A stretch of DNA of 12,816 nucleotides from contig CAYGZM010000109.1 in assembly GCA_964354365.1 (NCBI GenBank), positions 1 to 12,816 of the forward strand, in the 5' to 3' direction. Within the stretch, counting starts at the first letter, position 1. Every line of letters starts with the position of its first letter. The notes beneath the pieces are model-generated. The model was given only the letters and a program-made list of their open reading frames with translations, did not search any database and was not told the origin of the DNA. The position numbers and the translations under genes were made by a program. This document shows, piece after piece, positions 1 to 5,344 of this stretch. Origin of the DNA: CAYGZM01 sp964354365 (lineage in GTDB: Bacteria; Planctomycetota; Phycisphaerae; Sedimentisphaerales; Anaerobacaceae).

Positions 1-45
1 CTTGGTCCCGAACCAAGCGCTCTAGCCAAGCTGAGCTACTCCCCG
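1..45 (-). tRNA. tRNA-Pro (anticodon CGG), 5' half, cut by window edge
   Basis: Read on the minus strand from position 45, the sequence gives a 7-base acceptor strand (CGGGGAG), TA, a D arm (GCTC...GAGC) and a complete anticodon arm CTTGG-TTCGGGA-CCAAG. The 7-base loop places CGG at the anticodon, which reads the proline codon CCG. The anticodon stem is a perfect 5-bp pairing. The variable loop, T arm and 3' acceptor strand lie before position 1, so the CCA end cannot be judged. The gene sits 46 bases after the priA stop on the same strand. Its identity is secure from the anticodon arm and D arm; only the missing half is unverified. Confidence 0.93.
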
Positions 46-61
46 GTCAAGCCGGCGGTCA

Positions 62-90
62 AATATACCACGCCCGCCTGAAAACCGCAA
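62..90 (-). promoter_or_regulatory. Probable promoter of tRNA-Pro
   Basis: On the minus strand a TTGCGG element (85-90) is followed after 17 bases by TATATT (62-67), a good -10 match with a weak -35. Transcription would start near 55, about ten bases before the tRNA. It lies entirely between the priA stop and the tRNA, which suggests that the tRNA is not dependent on priA read-through. Confidence 0.5.
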
Positions 91-91
91 A

Positions 92-2662
92 TCATAATAG
101 ATTCACCGGGTCGATGTCTATAGCAATCTTCACGGCAGGCCGAATCGGCCCGGCCGCCCGCAACTCTGCAAACAGTCGCTGTATCGTCCCCGCTTCAGGC
201 GCCTGTACGATTATCTGCATCCTGTGAAAACGCTGCACCCGGCTTATCACCGCCGGCATAGGCCCGCGAACAACCACATTCAGCCCGCTCCCATTCACTA
301 TACCATCAATCCTGCCGCGCATCGCCTTGCACGCCGCCTCCAGCCTCTCAAATCTCATGTCCCGCATAACGATAGCCGCCAGCCGCCAGAATGGAGGCAG
401 GTTACACGCCTTGCGATGCTTCAATTCCTCCTGCACAAACCCCTCAAAATCACCGGCCAGCGCAAATTGTATGGCCGGCTGGTTCGGCAAAAAAGTCTGC
501 ACGAACACTGTGCCCTTCTTTGCCGACCGTCCCGCGCGGCCGGCTACCTGAGATATCAACTGGAACGTCCGCTCATTCGCCCGAAAATCAGGCAAATACA
601 GCGAAGTATCCGCACTGATTATCCCCACCAACGTCACATTCGGGAAATGCAGCCCCTTCGCCAGCATCTGCGTCCCGGCCAATACATCGATCCGCCCCTC
701 GCCAAAAGCGCTGAGCACCTGGTAATAGTCCCTGCCCGCCATCGAATCGCTGTCTATCCGCGCTACCCGGGCCTCCGGGAGTTTCGCCGCCAGCTCCTCT
801 TCCAGCCGCTGCGAACCAAGCCCTATCATCGCCATCCCCTTGCCGCAAACCGGGCATTTCTCCGGCACAAGCGTCTGCGCCAAACAATAGTGACACATCG
901 CGTACCCATAGCCGATGTGCCTGCCCGTAACCGTCTGCATCCCCCGGCCGCCGACCGCTTTCGACTTGTGAAATGTCAATGTCACGTCGCAGTTCCGGCA
1001 ATGCAGCGTGTGCTTGCACGATGGGCAAAACACAAAATTGCTGTACCCCCGCCTGTTCAAAAGCAAAATCGCCTGCTCCCCCCTGCCCAGGACCTCCCGC
1101 AGCCGCTCGCCCAGCGGCTCGCTTATCAGATTGCCCCCTTTCGCCGCCACGCTCACCCCACGCATATCCACAAGCCTCATCTCCGGCATCGGCAGGTCCA
1201 TCACCCTCTTAGGCAGACGAGCGATGCTAAAATGCTTCCTCTCCCGGCAATTGGCCAGCGTCTCAAGCGAAGGCGTCGCACTGCCTAAGAGACACTGCGC
1301 ATTCGCCAATTGCGCCCGCTTGATTGCCACGTCCCTGCCGTTGTACCGCGGCGCCGTATCCTGCTTATAGCTCGGCTCATGCTCCTCATCAACAACAATA
1401 AGCCCCAGCTCGCTCACGGGCGAGAACACGGCCGACCGCGCGCCTATCACCACGTCCGCCTCCCCAGCCTTGATCTTCTGCCACTGCACGTTCCGCTGAG
1501 CGGCCGTCAGCCCTGAATGCATCACTGCAATCCTTGCAAATCTCGCGTTGAATCGCTGGACCGTCTGCGCCGTCAGCGCAATCTCCGGAAGCAGAACCAT
1601 CGCCCTTTTCCCCTTGCCTAACACCGCCTGGATTGCCCTTATATAAAGCTCCGTCTTGCCGCTGTCCGTCACGCCATGCAGGAGCGTAACGCCGAACGTT
1701 TCAGAATCTATCCGACCCCGTATATCCGCCAGCGCCTTTTCCTGGTCCTCATTGAGGACTACTTCTTTCGCCTCTATCGCCATCCCCTTCGGAATGGCCG
1801 GCAGCGCCGAGAAAACTGTCCGCCGCCCTATCCTGACAATCCCTTGTTCTGCCAGCCTTTTTACAGGCTCGGCCCCACAGCCGACAGAATCAAGGACTTC
1901 CTGCAATTCCATCGCCGATTTAGAGCTGATCGCCTTCTTCTCCTGGAGCACCGATACGATTTCCTTCTGCTTCTTGCCCTTCAACCGCCCAATCGCCTCC
2001 TCGGCCCCCTCAGCAAGATATACGTACCTCTGCGTCCTTACGCCCGCCCCCTTCTTCACCGCCCCCGGCACCATCGCCGCCAATACCTGCCCCAAAGGAC
2101 AGACGTAATAACCGCTTATCCACCTGGCCAATTCCATCAGCCCGCCATCAACTAACGGCTGTTCGTCCACGACCCTCGACACCTTCTTCAGCTTGAACGG
2201 CCTCTCCCGCCCGGGCGCCGCTGCTCTTATGTCATTCCCGCGCAAAGCCTGCCCTGAGCTTGCCCCTCGCGACGGGCTTGCCGAAGGGCGGGAATCCATT
2301 TCCGGTTCCTGGGCCTTCTGGGCCTCTTCGCCACTGCTCGCCGTCCATACACAAAAGCCGACTTCCGCCTTGTTCTTTCTCCCGAATGGAACCTCGACTC
2401 TCTGACCAACCTGTATCGGCCAAATCTCCTCCGGCACTAAATAGTCAAACTCCGCATCCGCCGCAGACTCAAACGCCACGCGAATAATGTGCCCACATGC
2501 GGCCGCGCTGCCATCTCCGCCCACGCGCAAATCCCCCCCACCGTCATTCCCGCGCAGGCGGGAATCCATCTCCGCAAACAGACTATCTGTCCCGCACTTA
2601 TCCATCGGCCAATCACCCATCCGTGTAAATACCCTCTGCTCGCCGCTTCTGCGACTTCTCAT
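92..2662 (-). CDS. priA: Primosomal protein N' (replication restart helicase PriA)
   Basis: PriA is a superfamily 2 3'-to-5' DNA helicase that recognises stalled forks and reloads the replicative helicase. The frame shows the Walker A motif GVTDSGKTE (330-338), DEEH (425-428), GSATPS (460-465), the motif V region GTQMLAKG (663-670) and QVAGRAGR (705-712). Eight cysteines for two zinc ions are all present: C546, C549, C555, C558, C590, C593, C603 and C606. Homology begins only near residue 59 (IIRVAFESAADAEFDYLVP). It is 856 residues long against 732 in E. coli. The extra length comes from a non-homologous leader, two in-frame repeat peptides (MDSRLRGND at 32-40 and an expanded copy at 122-144) and about 20 residues inside the zinc region. 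The start is uncertain. ATG at 2662 follows a strong GGGAGGA (2674-2680) at 11 bases but overlaps the upstream gene by 50 bases. ATG at 2620 or 2605 is possible. Confidence 0.95.
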   Translation of the reverse strand: MRSRRSGEQRVFTRMGDWPMDKCGTDSLFAEMDSRLRGNDGGGDLRVGGDGSAAACGHIIRVAFESAADAEFDYLVPEEIWPIQVGQRVEVPFGRKNKAEVGFCVWTASSGEEAQKAQEPEMDSRPSASPSRGASSGQALRGNDIRAAAPGRERPFKLKKVSRVVDEQPLVDGGLMELARWISGYYVCPLGQVLAAMVPGAVKKGAGVRTQRYVYLAEGAEEAIGRLKGKKQKEIVSVLQEKKAISSKSAMELQEVLDSVGCGAEPVKRLAEQGIVRIGRRTVFSALPAIPKGMAIEAKEVVLNEDQEKALADIRGRIDSETFGVTLLHGVTDSGKTELYIRAIQAVLGKGKRAMVLLPEIALTAQTVQRFNARFARIAVMHSGLTAAQRNVQWQKIKAGEADVVIGARSAVFSPVSELGLIVVDEEHEPSYKQDTAPRYNGRDVAIKRAQLANAQCLLGSATPSLETLANCRERKHFSIARLPKRVMDLPMPEMRLVDMRGVSVAAKGGNLISEPLGERLREVLGRGEQAILLLNRRGYSNFVFCPSCKHTLHCRNCDVTLTFHKSKAVGGRGMQTVTGRHIGYGYAMCHYCLAQTLVPEKCPVCGKGMAMIGLGSQRLEEELAAKLPEARVARIDSDSMAGRDYYQVLSAFGEGRIDVLAGTQMLAKGLHFPNVTLVGIISADTSLYLPDFRANERTFQLISQVAGRAGRSAKKGTVFVQTFLPNQPAIQFALAGDFEGFVQEELKHRKACNLPPFWRLAAIVMRDMRFERLEAACKAMRGRIDGIVNGSGLNVVVRGPMPAVISRVQRFHRMQIIVQAPEAGTIQRLFAELRAAGPIRPAVKIAIDIDPVNLL
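2234..2295. repeat. Expanded palindromic repeat inside priA (copy B)
   Basis: The outer arms ATTCCCGC (2234-2241) and GCGGGAAT (2288-2295) are the same perfect 8-base arms as in copy A at 2546-2565. The middle is 46 bases instead of 4, and it contains CCCTGAGCTTG and CCGAAGGG blocks around a second CTTG. It is read in frame as MDSR, a 14-residue Ser/Ala/Pro-rich block, then LRGND (PriA residues 122-144). The extra 42 bases are a multiple of three, so the helicase frame is kept. Confidence 0.85.
2546..2565. repeat. Short palindromic repeat inside priA (copy A)
   Basis: This is a perfect inverted repeat: ATTCCCGC, a 4-base loop GCAG, then GCGGGAAT. With its flanks (GTC before, CCAT after) it matches a widely dispersed bacterial repeat known to me by its peptide MDSRLRGND. 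It is translated in the N-terminal leader of PriA at residues 32-40. The flanking GTC...CCAT is also shared with copy B. Confidence 0.85.
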
Positions 2663-3038
2663 TTATTGACGTATCCTCCCGAATATCCAGCCCGAGCTTT
2701 CCTATCAGCCCCTTGAGATAATCCAGGTGTGGGCAAGGTGTTGCGTGGAAATTGTCTTTCGTTATGCAGGATGATAACTGCACCACTATCCGCTCTTTGC
2801 CGATCCCTTCCTCTTTTTTGAGCCGACGCACCAAATGGCTCAGCTTACGATGCACCGCCCGCCCGCAGCACCCGCCGCACGTCATATTGATCACGCGATA
2901 CGCCCTGTCTTTCGGATACGCCGCAAACCCGCCTGTCCGCTCGCGGAACGCCTTCTCGCAGTAATAGCCCGAACACCGCTCCTTGACGATGTCGCACTGC
3001 ACTACCGCTATATAGTCCTTGTCCTTCAATTCCGTCAT
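2613..3038 (-). CDS. CGGC-domain cysteine-rich protein, putative metal binding
   Basis: A 141-residue soluble protein with the CGGC hallmark (CGGCC at 54-58) and eight cysteines: C15, C22, C27, C54, C57, C58, C91 and C102. The order CxxxxxxC....C, CGGC, SSC and PCPH fits the CGGC family, which is thought to bind metal; its biochemical role is not established. There is no signal peptide or membrane segment, so it should be cytoplasmic. The start ATG at 3038 is supported by AGAGG (3046-3050) seven bases upstream. It lies 41 bases after lhgO and its 3' end overlaps the predicted priA leader, so the three are probably co-transcribed. The lysine/arginine-rich tail from about residue 127 looks unstructured. 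Family assignment is good; function is unknown. Confidence 0.82.
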   Translation of the reverse strand: MTELKDKDYIAVVQCDIVKERCSGYYCEKAFRERTGGFAAYPKDRAYRVINMTCGGCCGRAVHRKLSHLVRRLKKEEGIGKERIVVQLSSCITKDNFHATPCPHLDYLKGLIGKLGLDIREDTSINEKSQKRRAEGIYTDG

Positions 3039-3079
3039 CTTTCAGCCTCTATCCAAGCGCCAGCAGGGCAAACGAAGCT

Positions 3080-4435
3080 CTAAACCTCCGGTTCTGAGGT
3101 ATCTTTCGATCTGCGGCCTTTCCTTTTTTTCTTTCTCCCTGCCCTGTCTGCCCCTCCGTTAGGGGCCCCTGGGGCTTGGGGATGTGCCCTCTGTGGCTGT
3201 TCCCTTTTTGCCGTTCCTTCAAGTCCGAAGTATTGCGTCGCTATCTCGTTTATATGGTCCCCGATGGCCAGCGATGCCGTCGCAGCCGGCGACGGCGCGT
3301 TGAGCACGTGAATCGAGCTGCCCCGCCTCTCAATCTTGAAATCATCAATCAGCTCGCCCCTCGGCCCAAGCGCCTGCGCCCGCACACCCGCCTTGCTCGG
3401 CCTGATCTCATCAGCCTTCAGTGAAGGAATCAGCCGCTGCAACTGCCGCAGAAACAGCCTCTTGGAAAACGCCCTTCTATATTCACCTAACCCGTACCTC
3501 CAGTTCTTCAGAAACAGCTTCCACGTCCCCCAATACGCCAGCGAGTCCCAGCTATCCTTCAGGCTAAAATCGCACTTGCCGTAACCCTCCCGCTTGAACG
3601 AGAAAACTGCGTTAGGCCCGCACTCCACCGACCCGTCAATCATCCGCGTAAAATGCACCCCCAAAAATGGAAACGCCGGGTCCGGCACAGGATATATCAG
3701 CCCCTTGACCTTGTCCCTTGCCTCTTCCGTCAGCTCGTAATAGTCCCCGCGAAATGGAATTATCCGCACCCCCGGCTCAACCCCGTCCAACCTCGCCACC
3801 CTGTCGCACTGCAAACCCGCGCAATTGATGACGTACTTGGTCACAAAGCCCCAGTGCCTCGTCAACACCTTCGTATGAAAGTCATGCTTCTCGAACCCCA
3901 TCACCTCATGATCAGTGAACACCTTATTGCCGTCCCCCTTCGCCTCTATCAACTCGGCCAGTTTATTCGCCACCTCCACAAAATCGATGATCCCCGTGCA
4001 CGGAACCCATAACCCGGCGATTCCCGAGCAGGCCGGCTCAATCTCCCGTATCCGCTCCGGCCCGACCCGCTCAATTCCCTCGATCCCGTTCGCCCTGCCC
4101 TTCTCGAAAAGCTCATCCAGCCGTGCCAATTCGCCCTCCCCCGTGGCAACTATTACCTTCCCGCATATATCAAATGCAATCCCGTGTTCTTCAGCAAACT
4201 TTACGAGCTCCTTTCGGCCCTTTCTGCACGTCTCCGCCTTGGCCGAGCCCGGCTTATAGTAAAGCCCCGAATGAATTACCCCCGAATTATGTCCCGTCTG
4301 ATGCGCCGCAAGCCGTTCCTCCTTCTCTAATACCGCAATCCGAATGCCCGGATGGCTCGACGCTATCTTGTACGCCGAAGCCAGGCCGACAATCCCCCCG
4401 CCGACAACAACAATCTCAAAATCAAGGTTTTGCAT
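3080..4435 (-). CDS. lhgO: L-2-hydroxyglutarate oxidase/dehydrogenase (FAD-dependent)
   Basis: The enzyme oxidises L-2-hydroxyglutarate to 2-oxoglutarate, passing electrons to the quinone pool or oxygen depending on the organism. It removes a wasteful by-product of central metabolism. The N-terminal FAD-binding fold shows IVVVGGGIVG (8-17) and a terminal acidic LEKE (36-39). HQTGHNSGVIHSGLYY (45-60) is the family signature around the flavin. C-terminal GVRAQ (350-354) and NAPSPAATASLAIG (379-392) complete the DAO fold. The core ends near residue 406. A further 45 residues are Pro/Ala then Lys/Arg rich (RKKKRKGRR at 434-442), making it 451 residues against about 422 in E. coli. The start ATG at 4435 matches the beginning of the fold, although the ribosome binding site is weak. 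Glycerol-3-phosphate dehydrogenase-like enzymes are the main alternative, but the signature favours LhgO. Confidence 0.88.
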   Translation of the reverse strand: MQNLDFEIVVVGGGIVGLASAYKIASSHPGIRIAVLEKEERLAAHQTGHNSGVIHSGLYYKPGSAKAETCRKGRKELVKFAEEHGIAFDICGKVIVATGEGELARLDELFEKGRANGIEGIERVGPERIREIEPACSGIAGLWVPCTGIIDFVEVANKLAELIEAKGDGNKVFTDHEVMGFEKHDFHTKVLTRHWGFVTKYVINCAGLQCDRVARLDGVEPGVRIIPFRGDYYELTEEARDKVKGLIYPVPDPAFPFLGVHFTRMIDGSVECGPNAVFSFKREGYGKCDFSLKDSWDSLAYWGTWKLFLKNWRYGLGEYRRAFSKRLFLRQLQRLIPSLKADEIRPSKAGVRAQALGPRGELIDDFKIERRGSSIHVLNAPSPAATASLAIGDHINEIATQYFGLEGTAKREQPQRAHPQAPGAPNGGADRAGRKKKRKGRRSKDTSEPEV

Positions 4436-4472
4436 AACGGCTCAATTCCCAAATACTTGTCATCATTCCGTG

Positions 4473-4536
4473 CTGAGGGCGCAATGCCAATCTCTGTCTA
4501 TCCCTGGGTTTTGCCCGGGGTCTTGGCGCCCTCCAG
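4473..4536. repeat. Nested inverted repeat upstream of lhgO
   Basis: Perfect 8-base arms GAGGGCGC (4475-4482) and GCGCCCTC (4526-4533) enclose a second hairpin, CCCTGGG (4502-4508) with CCCGGGG (4514-4520), which has one wobble pair and a 5-base loop. It ends about 40 bases before the lhgO start, so it could fall in the lhgO leader RNA. No known riboswitch is recognised. Confidence 0.45.
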
Positions 4537-4785
4537 CCCTCGCGCCTATCTTAACGCCAATTCGTCGAGGCGATTTTCGCACGTCCACCCCGCTATGTCA
4601 AGTTGCTCCGCAAAATCAGCCATATTCCGAAAAATACACGAAAAAAAGGAAAAAATCGCGTCACGTTTACCCCTTTCGTTGCACTGATAATTAACAGCGA
4701 ACAGGTGGCAGCGACGATGGTGCAACAACTCCCTAAGAAGGGACAGCCGGGTATAAAAAAAATGTTATGGGTGGCGAGCCCTGTG

Positions 4786-4829
4786 GCACGGCCATCTTGG
4801 CCGTGCGTCGCACGGGCTTTCAGCCCGTG
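4786..4829. repeat. Twin GC-rich hairpins, dispersed-repeat type
   Basis: Two adjacent perfect hairpins are present: GCACGGCCA-TCT-TGGCCGTGC (4786-4806) and CACGGGCT-TTC-AGCCCGTG (4811-4829). Both share a CACGG edge and 3-base loops. There is no T-run directly after either, so they are not simple intrinsic terminators. From memory, such 'cacgggctttcagcccgtg' units are common intergenic repeats in Planctomycetota genomes. Confidence 0.75.
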
Positions 4830-4883
4830 TCTTGTTCAAAAACCACCCGAAACTGACCCCTTACAAGAAAATTCAAATTCTTC

Positions 4884-4911
4884 TTGAATTTCGCCACAAA
4901 CGTGCTACAAT
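4884..4911 (+). promoter_or_regulatory. Sigma-70-like promoter of the secreted-protein gene
   Basis: TTGAAT (4884-4889) and TACAAT (4906-4911) are separated by 16 bases and point at the ATG at 4955, giving a leader of about 37 bases. An 8-base inverted repeat, AAATTCAA (4869-4876) and TTGAATTT (4884-4891), overlaps the -35 element and could be an operator or chance. Confidence 0.55.
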
Positions 4912-4954
4912 GATATTGTTTGAGCCTTTTTGAGCTAATTGGGAGGACAAGGAA

Positions 4955-5293
4955 ATGAAGACGGAACTTATCCCCAAACTGGCGCTGACTTTCGCATTTG
5001 CCTCAATGCTCGCAGTAACTACTACAACCACACAGGCCAATATCTGCTCATCCGGGCCTGAACCCAAACCGGACGTATGGTTCAGTTGCTGGGACTGCCC
5101 ATACCAGTGCCACGGCGACGCTGATTGCCGTGCTGAGACGGTGCTTGGGTACAGGGTTTACACTACCGACCTTGCGATGTTCCAGGCTCTCTGGAAGTCA
5201 GCGCATGAGTGGCCGAGTTGGGAAGCCCTGGCCGCCTTCGCCGACCGATGGTGCGACTGCGGAAACCCGTACGACCCGGCCTGCGGCTACTGA
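4955..5293 (+). CDS. Small exported Cys-rich protein, half dockerin-like module
   Basis: A 112-residue protein with a Sec signal peptide: Lys at 3 and 8, hydrophobic 9-21, a Thr run and a likely cut after TQA (28). The mature part has eight cysteines: C31, C45, C48, C52, C58, C100, C102 and C110. The segment GDADCRAE...YRVYTTDLAMFQALW (55-80) has the acidic loop and DL...W helix pattern of one dockerin/EF-hand-like repeat. ADRWCDCGNPYDPACGY (96-112) resembles the closing part of such modules in planctomycete exoproteins. There are no catalytic residues or other domain. The start is firm, with GGGAGGA (4941-4947) seven bases before ATG. It is the only rightward gene in the window and converges on arnT with a 51-base gap. 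Role unknown; cell-surface attachment is possible. Confidence 0.8.
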   Translation: MKTELIPKLALTFAFASMLAVTTTTTQANICSSGPEPKPDVWFSCWDCPYQCHGDADCRAETVLGYRVYTTDLAMFQALWKSAHEWPSWEALAAFADRWCDCGNPYDPACGY

Positions 5294-5307
5294 CCGCTCA
5301 AATCCGC

Positions 5308-5337
5308 TGGCAGCTCCTTTCGGCCATGGAGTTGCCA
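5308..5337. terminator. Hairpin between convergent genes, possible weak terminator
   Basis: TGGCAGCTCC (5308-5317) pairs with GGAGTTGCCA (5328-5337), with one wobble pair and a 10-base loop. It lies in the 51-base gap between the secreted-protein gene and the end of arnT. Neither side has a clear T-run. A short CCGT-TTCG-ACGG hairpin followed by TTTT (5383-5398), inside the arnT tail, could instead stop rightward transcripts. Confidence 0.35.
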
Positions 5338-5344
5338 TGTGCTT

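Larger units (their letters stand above)
4436..4954. other. Intergenic divider between lhgO and the secreted-protein gene
   Basis: No convincing gene is seen in these 519 bases; the open frames are short and lack recognisable protein character. The stretch contains an imperfect structured inverted repeat (4473-4536) upstream of lhgO, an A-rich run (4630-4655), twin GC-rich hairpins (4786-4829) and the promoter of the rightward gene (4884-4911). The lhgO promoter must lie here on the minus strand, but I could not pick a strong -35/-10 pair. Confidence 0.6.

Noticed and set aside
1..94. tRNA gene as the attachment site of an integrated element
   Set aside because: No integrase, direct repeat of the tRNA end or phage gene is visible in the window, and the tRNA 3' half is outside.
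224..1288. Rightward 354-residue open frame opposite priA
   Set aside because: It is fully antisense to conserved helicase motifs, is Arg/Pro/His rich with no domain, and arises from the strong codon bias of priA.
4613..4660. A-rich run near 4630-4655 as the lhgO promoter or terminator
   Set aside because: No -35/-10 pair of reasonable spacing and no adjacent stable stem could be found.
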